Shown here one piece after another: positions 1 to 6,960 of a DNA stretch of 9,331 nt. Made by a program: the position numbers and the translations under genes. Position 1 is the first letter of the stretch; each line of letters opens with the position of its first letter. The DNA lies in contig JBMNQS010000076.1 of NCBI GenBank assembly GCA_050944255.1, forward strand, positions 1-9,331. Direction: 5' to 3'. This DNA comes from JBMNQS01 sp050944255 (GTDB taxonomy: Bacteria > Bacillota > Clostridia > Christensenellales > Maliibacteriaceae). The notes under the pieces were generated by a model. That model had not been told where the DNA came from and ran no database searches. It saw only the letters and a list, made by a program, of their open reading frames with translations.

Positions 1-732
1 GCGCCCGACGGCGTCTATTTAAACAGCCGTCAGTATATCGGCGATACGATAAAGCTCTTCGACGACATCCGGTCAAAAATCGGCTTTGGCGTTTCGCTCT
101 GCCATGACGTGCATGAACGGCTGCAGCTTTGTGAATCCATCCGTCTGGCCCAGGCGCTGGAGCCGTATGAGCTGGCGTTTCTGGAGGACGCCGTCGTGCT
201 GGAACAGGGTGCATGGTACAGGCAACTGAGGGCTAAAACATCGATTCCGCTGGCCCATGGCGAACTGTTCAACAACCCCCAGGAGTGGCGCTTTTTAATC
301 GCCGAACAGTTGATCGATTATATCCGGGCCCATATCACGCAGATCGGCGGCATCACGCCGGCAAGAAAATTGCAGCTTTTCGCCGAACAGTTCGGCGTCA
401 AAACCGCGTGGCACGGGCCCGGGGACCTCTCCCCCGTGGGACACGCCGCAAATATCCATCTGGATTTGGCCGCGCATAACTTCGGCGTCCAGGAGTGGTC
501 CGGCACGCAATCGCCCAATGCCATCCTGCAGGAGCTGAGCGGCCACCAGGGCGCCTTGCTGGAGGTCTTCGAAGGCCTGCCCGAACTGCATCAGGGCTAC
601 GTGTACGCCAATGAAAAACCCGGGCTGGGCATCGACATCAATGAGAAGGCGGCAAAGAAATACCCGTGCGAAAGCAATGTGACCCTCTGGACGCAGACCC
701 GCTCGACAGACGGCACGCTGCAGGTGCCGTAA
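1..732 (+). CDS. Enolase-superfamily acid-sugar dehydratase, RspA/mannonate dehydratase type (5' end missing)
   Basis: The reading frame is open from base 1, so this is the C-terminal 243 residues of a protein of about 400. The GTG at 109 lies inside the barrel domain and is not the start. Seen residues, counted from base 1, match the TIM-barrel domain of the mandelate racemase/enolase superfamily: a HDVH motif with D36 (metal ligand) and H38 (catalytic), LEDA with E62, AHGE with E88 (second and third metal ligands), WHGPGD with H138, and QEW with E165 on the last strand. The end PGLGIDINE and a C-terminal DGTL resemble RspA/ManD proteins. Family knowledge: such enzymes use Mg2+ to dehydrate acid sugars such as D-mannonate or D-gluconate to 2-keto-3-deoxy acids in the cytoplasm. 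The true substrate cannot be read from the sequence. The KduD-like gene 32 bases downstream supports sugar-acid breakdown. Confidence 0.88.
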   Translation, partial: APDGVYLNSRQYIGDTIKLFDDIRSKIGFGVSLCHDVHERLQLCESIRLAQALEPYELAFLEDAVVLEQGAWYRQLRAKTSIPLAHGELFNNPQEWRFLIAEQLIDYIRAHITQIGGITPARKLQLFAEQFGVKTAWHGPGDLSPVGHAANIHLDLAAHNFGVQEWSGTQSPNAILQELSGHQGALLEVFEGLPELHQGYVYANEKPGLGIDINEKAAKKYPCESNVTLWTQTRSTDGTLQVP

Positions 733-764
733 AGGGCTGCAATTCATATACATCGAGGTGCAAA

Positions 765-1526
765 ATGAAAAACCTATTTGATGTCTCGGGCAAAAAAGCC
801 ATTGTGACGGGCGGAAGCAGAGGCCTTGGAAAGGGCATGGCCGAAGGGCTGATGGAACACGGCTGCGAAGTGGCGCTGATTGCCTCCACGCCCCAGGTGC
901 GGCGCGTGACACAGGATTATGCGGCCATGGGCTACAAATGCCACGGCGTTCAGGCGGACCTTGGCAAGCGCCGCCAGGTGTACGGCTCCTTCGACCAGGC
1001 GCTCTCGCATCTGGGCGGCGATTTGGATATACTCGTCACCGCCGCGGGCATACAGCGCCGCTATCCGGCGGAGGACTTCCCCATTGAGCAGTGGGACGAG
1101 GTACTGTCCGTCAATCTGGACGCGGTGTTTATACAGTGCCAACTGGCCGGGAAAATCATGCTGAAGAAAGGCTATGGCAAAATCATCAACATCGCCTCCA
1201 TGGTCAGTTTCTTCGGCGGACAGACCGTGGCGGCTTACTCCGCCGCCAAAGGCGCGGTCGCTCAGATGACAAAGGCCATGGCCAACGACTGGGCTTCACG
1301 CGGCATCAATATCAACGCCATAGCACCCGGATACATGGACACCCAGATGATCGCCGGGCTGAAACAGGATAAAAAAAGAATGGACTATATTACGGCCCGT
1401 ATCCCAAGCAATCGCTGGGGGACACCGCAGGATATGAAAGGCGCGGTGATCTTTCTGTCCTCCCAAGCCAGCGATTACGTCAACGGGGCCATCATTCCGG
1501 TAGACGGAGGTTACCTGATCAGGTAG
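765..1526 (+). CDS. SDR-family oxidoreductase, KduD-like (2-keto-3-deoxygluconate or gluconate dehydrogenase type)
   Basis: A 253-residue cytoplasmic NAD(P)-dependent short-chain dehydrogenase of normal family length. The Rossmann motif TGGSRGLG lies at 15-22, the active-site tetrad is N117, S145, Y158 and K162, and the C-terminal half has the KduD/gluconate 5-dehydrogenase signatures: IINIAS plus SFFGG, ININAIAPGYM, RIPSNRWGTP and ASDYVNG followed by VDGG. The ATG at 765 is chosen over the in-frame ATG at 666 because that one lies inside the preceding gene, whereas 765 follows a GAGGTG at 755-760 and starts right before the usual SDR N-terminus. Family knowledge: KduD interconverts 2-keto-3-deoxygluconate and its 5-keto derivative. 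Oddity: the conserved NNAG motif reads TAAG at 92-95. It is probably co-transcribed with the dehydratase before it (32-base gap). The sugar specificity is an inference from context. Confidence 0.88.
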   Translation: MKNLFDVSGKKAIVTGGSRGLGKGMAEGLMEHGCEVALIASTPQVRRVTQDYAAMGYKCHGVQADLGKRRQVYGSFDQALSHLGGDLDILVTAAGIQRRYPAEDFPIEQWDEVLSVNLDAVFIQCQLAGKIMLKKGYGKIINIASMVSFFGGQTVAAYSAAKGAVAQMTKAMANDWASRGININAIAPGYMDTQMIAGLKQDKKRMDYITARIPSNRWGTPQDMKGAVIFLSSQASDYVNGAIIPVDGGYLIR

Positions 1527-1535
1527 GGTTTTGGA

Positions 1536-1542
1536 AAGGAGG
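1536..1542 (+). promoter_or_regulatory. Strong Shine-Dalgarno sequence without an obvious gene
   Basis: AAGGAGG lies just after the SDR stop codon, but no ATG, GTG or TTG follows at the usual 5-10 bases. The next ATG, at 1569, opens only an 11-codon frame (MANQLKNTFAN, stop at 1602-1604). The solute-binding protein has its own separate site, GGGAGG at 1617-1622. This may be a leftover of a deleted or decayed gene. Confidence 0.4.
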
Positions 1543-1630
1543 ACGTCGTCATAGTTCAAAAAACAATCATGGCAAATCAGTTAAAGAACACCTTCGCAAA
1601 CTAAAAAACGCAAGATGGGAGGAATCAATA

Positions 1631-2629
1631 ATGAAAACCAAACACATCGCCTTACTTGTGTGTGCAGCGCTGATGCTGGGCCTATTGGCCGGATGCGGCG
1701 CCGCTGAACAGGAAAGCCCCGCGCCAACGGACGCCTCAAGTCAGAGTCCCGGATCGGTGCCGGCAGAAACACCCCAGAAAAAATACCTGATCGGTGTTTC
1801 GCAGAAGTCCAATACCAACCCCTACAATATCGAGGTGGCCGACGCCATGAGGACCGTCGTCAGAGAAGGGGACGAAATCATCTTCATAGACGCGCAGCAG
1901 AACCAGTCCAAACAGATCAACGACGTGGAGGATATGATCCATCAGGGGTGCGATGTCATCCTGATCAGCCCGGTGGACTGGCAGGCGACGCGCTCCATGC
2001 TGGAATCCTGCCAGAAGGCCGGGGTGCCGGCCATAATGATTGATCAGAATATTCCCGAAGCCGATGCACAGCTGGCCACAACGGTCGTTTGCTCGGACAA
2101 CTACAAAGCCGGTCAGCTCTGCGCCGAAAGCATGGTGGAAATACTGAACGGCAAAGGCAAAATCGTCATCTACGAAAGCTCCATCTCCAAAGCGGGCGTG
2201 GATCGGGTGGCAGGCTTTGAGGACTACATTGCCGATTATCCCGAAATCGTCGTCGTCAATCGCCAGGACGGCATCGGGCAGATCGACGTGGCCCTTGAGG
2301 TAATGGAAAATATGCTGCAGGCGGACCCGGATATTGCCGCTGTGTTTGCCTTTAACGATCCGGCAGCCATCGGCTGCATCGCCGCCATCGAAAGCGCCGG
2401 CAAGATCAACGAGATCGCCGTCTTTGGCGTGGACGGCTCCGAACAGGGCAAGGAGATGATCCGCGACGGCAAGATGAAGGCCAGCGCGGTGCAGTTCCCC
2501 GCACAATTAGGGATCACGGCCATCGAAACCGCCTATACCGTGCTGGAAGGCGGCACCGTGGATAAGCTCATCCTCATTCCGGTCAAATTGATCACGCTGG
2601 ACAATCTGAGCGAATATATGGATCAGTAA
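1631..2629 (+). CDS. ABC-transporter sugar-binding lipoprotein (RbsB-like, periplasmic-binding family 4)
   Basis: A 332-residue extracytoplasmic solute receptor. A basic start and hydrophobic stretch end in the lipobox LAGC, so C22 would be lipidated and the protein held on the outer face of the membrane. A Ser/Pro/Glu-rich linker (about 23-50) leads to a two-lobe sugar-binding fold from about 52 to 325. Typical RbsB-like marks are IGVSQKSNTNPY near the start, LISPVDW at 111-117, IDQN at 137-140, GVDRVAGF at 189-196, FNDPAAIGC at 241-249 and FGVDGS at 265-270; N242, D243, D268 and R192 are likely ligand contacts. The start is supported by GGGAGG at 1617-1622, 8 bases before the ATG. It probably forms an operon with the two enzymes upstream and brings in their sugar or sugar acid. 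No permease or ATPase gene follows, so the rest of the importer must lie upstream or elsewhere. Confidence 0.92.
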   Translation: MKTKHIALLVCAALMLGLLAGCGAAEQESPAPTDASSQSPGSVPAETPQKKYLIGVSQKSNTNPYNIEVADAMRTVVREGDEIIFIDAQQNQSKQINDVEDMIHQGCDVILISPVDWQATRSMLESCQKAGVPAIMIDQNIPEADAQLATTVVCSDNYKAGQLCAESMVEILNGKGKIVIYESSISKAGVDRVAGFEDYIADYPEIVVVNRQDGIGQIDVALEVMENMLQADPDIAAVFAFNDPAAIGCIAAIESAGKINEIAVFGVDGSEQGKEMIRDGKMKASAVQFPAQLGITAIETAYTVLEGGTVDKLILIPVKLITLDNLSEYMDQ

Positions 2630-2662
2630 TCTTTGCGTCCGCAAGAAAAATAAGATCCAATC

Positions 2663-2699
2663 CGTTTTCCCCGCGGAGCATGCCTCTGCGGGGAAAACG
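2663..2699 (+). terminator. Perfect 12-bp inverted repeat, possible transcription terminator
   Basis: CGTTTTCCCCGC (2663-2674) and GCGGGGAAAACG (2688-2699) are exact complements around a 13-base loop, 33 bases after the binding-protein stop codon. The place suggests termination of the sugar operon, and the A/T blocks lie within the stem on both sides. It is not followed by a run of T, so it is not a classic intrinsic terminator and may instead protect the mRNA 3' end. The loop contains GAGCATGCC (2676-2684), which is complementary to GGCATGCTC at 2738-2746. Confidence 0.5.
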
Positions 2700-2848
2700 A
2701 TTCAAATCCGTGACAAAAGCCAAGGTAATCCTGTAAGGGCATGCTCTCGAACGGAGGGCTTTTGATTTCATCGAAAATATTTTTGCGCCGCACATTCAAG
2801 AATTTTGTTACTTTTGCAAAAATAAACTAAAAAATCGGGTCAAATATC

Positions 2849-2877
2849 TTTCCAATTGTTTCCATATGCGGTATAAT
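2849..2877 (+). promoter_or_regulatory. Candidate sigma-A promoter of the pilin-sortase operon
   Basis: A perfect -10 box TATAAT (2872-2877) stands 17 bases after TTTCCA (2849-2854), which matches the -35 consensus at four of six positions. Transcription would begin near 2884, leaving a leader of about 205 nt before the pilin ATG. AATTGT occurs twice, at 2854-2859 and 2875-2880, 21 bases apart and overlapping the two boxes, which could be coincidence or a repressor site. Confidence 0.6.
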
Positions 2878-2963
2878 TGTGACATATTTTTCTGAATTTC
2901 GACAAGATATAACATCGCAATCCTGCGTTCATATAGCATATAGCCGCGCAGCACCAACCGGTG

Positions 2964-3019
2964 CCGGACTTATTTTCTTTTAAAAAATATCCGGCGGCAA
3001 ATGGCCGACGGCTTTTGTT
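2964..3019 (+). promoter_or_regulatory. Attenuator-like pair of competing hairpins in the pilin leader
   Basis: Hairpin A pairs CCGGA (2964-2968) with TCCGG (2990-2994), and the A/T-rich interior (TATTTT against AAAATA) can extend it with a small bulge. Hairpin B pairs CCGGCGGC (2991-2998) with GCCGACGG (3004-3011), with one G-A mismatch and a 5-base loop, and is followed by CTTTTGTTG, as in an intrinsic terminator. The two share bases 2991-2994 and cannot form together. This is the geometry of antiterminator and terminator, lying between the promoter and the pilin start. Regulation is inferred; no known riboswitch class is recognised. Confidence 0.35.
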
Positions 3020-3088
3020 GCATTTCGCGCCACAGGCGCCCGTACGCGTTTTCCACATCACAAATTTTACGTAGGGGGAGATACTTTT

Positions 3089-4600
3089 ATGAAAAACAGG
3101 AACAAATTCATCGCCGCATTTATCCTCCTGGTCATGCTGCTGACAGGCACGCTGACTACCACGGCGCTGGCAGAGCAGGGGCCCATGGGTTATGTAAACC
3201 TGTACATCCACAAGCATGTCATGAGCAATCTCTCCGGCACAGAAGAAGCGGGCGACGGCGGCGTCTGGACGCCCGGGGAGGGCGCGGTGCCGGTGGGCGG
3301 CGTGTCCTTCAGAGTGACGGAGGTGCGGGGCAGCGGAGCGGATATAAATGACTACACCGCCGTACCGGGCGGCTACAGCATGATCGTCACCACCTCCACG
3401 ACAGCGGGCGCCGCCTACGGCATCGCCAAAGTGGAGGACCTGCAGGCCGCCCACGAAGACCTGACGCCCCGGTACTACAAAGTGGAGGAACTGCCCAGCC
3501 ATCCCCTTTGCATCACAAGGAACCAGCCGTTTATCATCACGCTGCCCATGGCCGATCCCCAGCAGCCGGGCGCGTGGCTGCGCGATGTACACGTCTATCC
3601 CAAAAGCGAGGGCAGCATGATCGAAAAGAGCGTCACCCGCTACGGACAAATGCACGGCACGGTGGACGAAAACTATGAAATCACCTGGGTTCTGCAGATG
3701 CCCGTGTCCGACAGCATGAGCCGGGCCACCACCTTTACCATTTCGGACAAGCTCCCCGGCGGCATGCAGCGGGTGGATTACGACCCGCAGCGCATCATAC
3801 TGGCCGAACTGCTCGAAAACCATGACGACCTCTCCGGAACCCCGATACAGGATACCCTGCATTTCAACGTAACGGATCAAAGCGGCACGGTTTCCTTCCA
3901 GGTAACCAGTCCGTTCCTTCCCGATGGGCACGATTACAATTATCTGCGCATTTCCTATAAAACAAAATTTACCGACCCTTCGAGCGCGGCGCATCACGCG
4001 TCCCTGTCGGGCAATGAAACCAAACTGACTTACGCGCATCCGGATTTGTTCGGTTTGCTTGAATTCACTGCGCACCAGCAGCCAAAGGTCCACATCGGCC
4101 GGATACGCCTCGCCAAGCACAGCGCGGCCGACCCTTCGGTCAAGCTCGCGGGAGCCGTGTTTAAAATTGCGGCGTCCTTATCCGACGCGCAAGACGGCCG
4201 GTTCTTAAAAGACCCCGCCGATCCCTCCGACGACTATGCCGTGGAGACCGACGCGCAGGGAGAGGCCGTCTTTGAACTTCTGCCCTATAACGACGCGCTG
4301 GCCCCGGCAGAAGGCGCCGCCCCGCAGCATGCCTATCATCTGGTGGAAGTACTCGCGCCCAGCGGGTACATGCTGCCCGAAAATCCGGTTATAGAGGTGG
4401 AACCCGCCTATATCTATAACCAGCAGGAGACCGAAATCATCGCCATCGGCAGCGTGACGGTGCTCAACAATAAGGGGTTCGAACTGCCCGCCACCGGCGG
4501 CGCTGGCGCCATCATCCTGACACTGATGGGCGCAGTATGCGTGGGCGCCGGCCTGATACTGCTGTTTACCACGCGCAAAAAGAGCGCCGTCCATCCATAA
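3089..4600 (+). CDS. LPXTG-anchored backbone pilin with SpaA-type and fimbrial D2-type isopeptide domains
   Basis: A 503-residue surface protein. It has a signal peptide with likely cleavage after ALA (26-28), a first pilin domain of about 32-175 (K42; Glu pair 133-134 in the E-box-like YYKVEE), and a pilin motif VYPK at 169-172, whose K172 is the expected link to the next subunit. A fimbrial isopeptide D2-like domain spans about 176-320 (K180, D220, N309). A SpaA-like prealbumin-fold domain spans about 334-462 (K343, E420 in HLVEV, N460 or N461). It ends with the sorting signal LPATG (466-470), a membrane helix and RKK. Named lysines, acidic residues and asparagines are the likely self-made isopeptide bonds, by family analogy. 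The start follows GGGGGAG at 3074-3080. With the class C sortase next door, this is the pilus shaft subunit; no separate tip adhesin gene is present. Confidence 0.9.
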   Translation: MKNRNKFIAAFILLVMLLTGTLTTTALAEQGPMGYVNLYIHKHVMSNLSGTEEAGDGGVWTPGEGAVPVGGVSFRVTEVRGSGADINDYTAVPGGYSMIVTTSTTAGAAYGIAKVEDLQAAHEDLTPRYYKVEELPSHPLCITRNQPFIITLPMADPQQPGAWLRDVHVYPKSEGSMIEKSVTRYGQMHGTVDENYEITWVLQMPVSDSMSRATTFTISDKLPGGMQRVDYDPQRIILAELLENHDDLSGTPIQDTLHFNVTDQSGTVSFQVTSPFLPDGHDYNYLRISYKTKFTDPSSAAHHASLSGNETKLTYAHPDLFGLLEFTAHQQPKVHIGRIRLAKHSAADPSVKLAGAVFKIAASLSDAQDGRFLKDPADPSDDYAVETDAQGEAVFELLPYNDALAPAEGAAPQHAYHLVEVLAPSGYMLPENPVIEVEPAYIYNQQETEIIAIGSVTVLNNKGFELPATGGAGAIILTLMGAVCVGAGLILLFTTRKKSAVHP

Positions 4601-4622
4601 CCCGCCCCGACGGGCCATATCC

Positions 4623-5444
4623 ATGAAAAGGCAAACCGCAAGGATCATCGTCATTGTGCTTCTTCTGGCCGTCGGATCGGCTCTGTTGGCCTACCCGCAT
4701 GCCAGCGGACATATCATCGGCCGCAGGCATGTGCGGATTATCCAGTCTTACGATGACTCCGTCAGCAACGCCCACGCCCGCTTTCTGCAAAATGAATGGG
4801 AGCGGGCCCAGTCCTATAACCGCCGGCTGGCCGAAATCGATCAGCCCTTTCTTCCAGGCGCCGGCCCGCAGCTCCAGGCGCAGTACGCCAGCCTGCTGAG
4901 CATCGGCGGCGCCATGGCGTATATCCGCATACCCAAAATCGGCGTAATCTGGGCCATATACCACGGCACCGGCGAGGAAGTGCTCTTAAGCGGCATCGGC
5001 CATCTGGAGGCCACCAGCCTTCCCGTGGGCGGTGAGGGCAGCCACGCCGCCGTCACCGGGCACGCGGGCCTTGCAAGGGCCAGGTATTTTGCCGACCTGC
5101 CCCTGCTTGAAATAGGCGATGTGTTCCACATCCATGTGTTGGACAGGGAGCTGACCTACAGCGTGGACCAGATTAAAGTAGTCCCGCCCGACCAGGTGGA
5201 GGACCTCCTCCCCGTGCCCGGCAAGGACTACATGACGCTGATCACCTGCACCCCCTACGCCGTCAACAGCCACCGGCTGCTTGTGCGCGGCCGGCGGACA
5301 GGGCCCGATGAAGCGCCGCCGCAGACGGCGGATACCCGCGGCCCGCTGTACTTCATCGTCTGCGTCCTAGTCCTGGCCGGCGCCGTGTCGGTGAAAACCC
5401 GGCGGCTGGCAACCCCGGTCAAGAAAGCCTTCGGCGCCCGGTAA
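4623..5444 (+). CDS. Class C (pilus-assembly) sortase
   Basis: A 273-residue membrane-bound cysteine transpeptidase that joins pilin subunits by cutting at LPXTG and linking to the pilin-motif lysine. It has an N-terminal membrane helix (about 7-24), a second C-terminal helix (about 242-257) typical of class C, and the core signatures YIRIPKIGV (100-108), IYHGTGEEVL (112-121) and GHLEATSLPVGG (126-137). Catalytic residues are H147 (TGHAGL), C209 (TLITCTPY) and R218 (SHRLLVRG). The usual DPF/DPW lid motif appears here as DQPF at 73-76, and the common GHRG after the catalytic His is GHAG. The gene starts 22 bases after the pilin stop with no clear ribosome binding site, so translation is probably coupled to the pilin. 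Its substrate is almost surely the pilin upstream. Confidence 0.93.
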   Translation: MKRQTARIIVIVLLLAVGSALLAYPHASGHIIGRRHVRIIQSYDDSVSNAHARFLQNEWERAQSYNRRLAEIDQPFLPGAGPQLQAQYASLLSIGGAMAYIRIPKIGVIWAIYHGTGEEVLLSGIGHLEATSLPVGGEGSHAAVTGHAGLARARYFADLPLLEIGDVFHIHVLDRELTYSVDQIKVVPPDQVEDLLPVPGKDYMTLITCTPYAVNSHRLLVRGRRTGPDEAPPQTADTRGPLYFIVCVLVLAGAVSVKTRRLATPVKKAFGAR

Positions 5445-5539
5445 TCGAGGCAAAGTGCACTACGTTCCGCAGCCGCTTAGGACATGCCCTGCGGCATCCG
5501 CTTGAGCCGAAACAGGCTTTCGGGCAGGAAGTATCCCCG

Positions 5540-5569
5540 GCGGCGCAGCGGATCTGGCTGCGCCGCTTT
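5540..5569 (+). terminator. Intrinsic terminator after the sortase gene
   Basis: GCGGCGCAGC (5540-5549) pairs perfectly with GCTGCGCCGC (5557-5566) around a 7-base loop, followed by TTT then AAA. The stem is strong but the T run is short. It lies 95 bases after the sortase stop and separates the pilus operon from the alcohol dehydrogenase. Confidence 0.75.
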
Positions 5570-5598
5570 AAAGTGCCGCGCGGGGCAGGGCCGGTCCC

Positions 5599-5627
5599 TT
5601 GCGAAAAATCCACGGATGCTTTATGAT
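5599..5627 (+). promoter_or_regulatory. Candidate sigma-A promoter of the alcohol dehydrogenase gene
   Basis: TTGCGA (5599-5604) and TATGAT (5622-5627) are separated by 17 bases, matching the consensus at four and five of six positions. It lies just downstream of the terminator at 5540-5569 and would give a leader of about 63 nt. A small GCGG-TTTT-CCGC hairpin (5654-5665) sits within that leader. Confidence 0.5.
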
Positions 5628-5696
5628 AAAGAAAATGATGGAGAAATGGACGCGCGGTTTTCCGCCGTTCAAATATTCTTTTGGAGGCCTTTTATC

Positions 5697-6881
5697 ATGG
5701 ACAATTTCTTCTTCTGCAGCCCCACCTACTTCGAGTTCGGCAAAGGGACCGAGGCCAAAAGCGGCGAGCTGGTCAAGCGTTTCGGCGGCACAAAGGCGCT
5801 GATCGTCTACGGCGGCGGCTCCGTGGTGCGCAGTGGCCTTCTGGACAGGGTGAAAAAATCGCTGGACGAGGCGGGCGTCGGCTATGTCGAGCTTGGCGGC
5901 GTCAAGCCCAATCCCCGCGACACGCTGGTCTACGAGGCCATCGACCTGGTACGCAAAGAGCATGTGGACTTTCTTCTGGCCGTGGGTGGCGGCAGCACCA
6001 TCGACACCGCCAAAGCCGTTGCCGCCGGCGTGCCCTACGACGGCGACTTCTGGGATTTCTACAGCATGACGGCCGTCCCGCAGACCGTCATGAAAATCGG
6101 CTGCGTGCTGACGATTCCCGCCGCCGGCAGCGAGGCCAGCAACCATACCGTCATCACCCGGGAGGCGGACAAGCTCAAGCGGGGGTTCGGCAACGACATG
6201 CTGAAGCCGGCATTTGCCATCATGAATCCTGAGCTTTGCTTCACACTGCCCAAATACCAGATCGCCTGCGGCGCCACGGACATCATGGCCCACATCATGG
6301 AGCGCTACTTCACCAATACCAAGGAAGTCTCCCTCACCGACCGCATGTGTGAAGGCGTCATGCGATCACTGATCCGCGAGGTGCCCCGGGTGCTGGAGGA
6401 CCCCGCCAATTACGACGCGCAGGCCAACTTCATGTGGGGCGGCACGGTGGCCCATAACAACAGCCTGGGCGTGGGACGCGTGCAGGACTGGGCCAGTCAC
6501 GCCATCGAACATGAGCTCTCCGCGCTCTACGACGTGCCCCACGGCGCGGGACTGGCGGTCATCATGCCCGCGTGGATGACCTACGTGGTGGACCACGACG
6601 TCATGCGCTTCGCGCAGGCCGCCGTCAATATCTGGGGCTGCACCATGGACTTCGACAACCCCAGGGCCACCGCCCTTGAAGGCATCCGGCGCTTCAAACA
6701 GTTCCTCTCGTCCATCGGTATGCCCATCAACTTCAAGGAGCTGGGCGCCAAGGCGGAGGATATCCCCTACATGGTGGAAAAACTGGGGGTCACCGACACC
6801 GTCACCCGCGGTTTCTTCGTGCCCCTGACGGCGGACGACGTCACCACCATCTACAACATCGCCGTCACGCAGACGGTATAA
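5697..6881 (+). CDS. Iron-containing alcohol dehydrogenase, YqhD/BdhA butanol dehydrogenase type
   Basis: A 394-residue cytoplasmic enzyme of normal length for the NADPH-linked butanol dehydrogenase/YqhD branch of the group III alcohol dehydrogenases. Seen motifs are the N-terminal YFEFGKG, the nucleotide-binding YGGGSVVRSG (38-47), VGGGSTIDTAKA (96-107), PAAGSEAS (141-148), and the metal site D195 and H199 (ATDIMAH), H268 (WASHAIEHEL) and H282 (VPHGAGLA). The ATG at 5697 is chosen over the upstream in-frame ATG at 5484 because GGAGG (5683-5687) lies 9 bases before it, the family begins at this point, and the longer frame would read through the terminator. Family knowledge: it reduces aldehydes to alcohols, for redox balance in fermentation or aldehyde detoxification. 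It stands alone, with its own promoter candidate and terminator. The exact aldehyde is not known. Confidence 0.93.
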   Translation: MDNFFFCSPTYFEFGKGTEAKSGELVKRFGGTKALIVYGGGSVVRSGLLDRVKKSLDEAGVGYVELGGVKPNPRDTLVYEAIDLVRKEHVDFLLAVGGGSTIDTAKAVAAGVPYDGDFWDFYSMTAVPQTVMKIGCVLTIPAAGSEASNHTVITREADKLKRGFGNDMLKPAFAIMNPELCFTLPKYQIACGATDIMAHIMERYFTNTKEVSLTDRMCEGVMRSLIREVPRVLEDPANYDAQANFMWGGTVAHNNSLGVGRVQDWASHAIEHELSALYDVPHGAGLAVIMPAWMTYVVDHDVMRFAQAAVNIWGCTMDFDNPRATALEGIRRFKQFLSSIGMPINFKELGAKAEDIPYMVEKLGVTDTVTRGFFVPLTADDVTTIYNIAVTQTV

Positions 6882-6928
6882 GCCGCTTTCCCTACGGCCA
6901 CGGACAGATCAATTAAAAACAGCTTCCC

Positions 6929-6960
6929 GTCCTCCTGCGCCGGGCGCAGGAGGACTTTTT
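6929..6960 (+). terminator. Intrinsic terminator after the alcohol dehydrogenase gene
   Basis: GTCCTCCTGCGC (6929-6940) and GCGCAGGAGGAC (6944-6955) form a perfect 12-bp stem with a CGG loop, followed directly by TTTTT. It is 47 bases after the stop codon and is a textbook Rho-independent terminator. Confidence 0.93.

Larger units (their letters stand above)
2630..3088. other. 459-base intergenic region between the sugar module and the pilus locus
   Basis: No convincing gene is seen here. The region is richer in A+T than its neighbours. In order it holds a perfect 12-bp inverted repeat (2663-2699), a sigma-A type promoter (2849-2877), a tandem CATATAG pair (2930-2943), two competing hairpins (2964-3016), a small tight hairpin (3027-3039) and the pilin ribosome binding site (GGGGGAG at 3074-3080). 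The spacing from promoter to pilin start gives a leader of roughly 200 nt, much longer than needed for translation. Confidence 0.7.

Noticed and set aside
1736..2506. A 256-codon open frame on the - strand inside the binding protein gene
   Set aside because: It is an antisense shadow of codon bias, with His/Asp-rich low-information sequence and no family signature.
2840..4120. A 426-codon open frame on the - strand across the pilin gene
   Set aside because: It mirrors the pilin in a high-GC frame, has no membrane, catalytic or family motif, and runs through the promoter and leader; the + strand pilin is far better supported.
5484..5696. N-terminal extension of the alcohol dehydrogenase
   Set aside because: The extension would cross an intrinsic terminator and a promoter; the family start and a GGAGG site both fit 5697.
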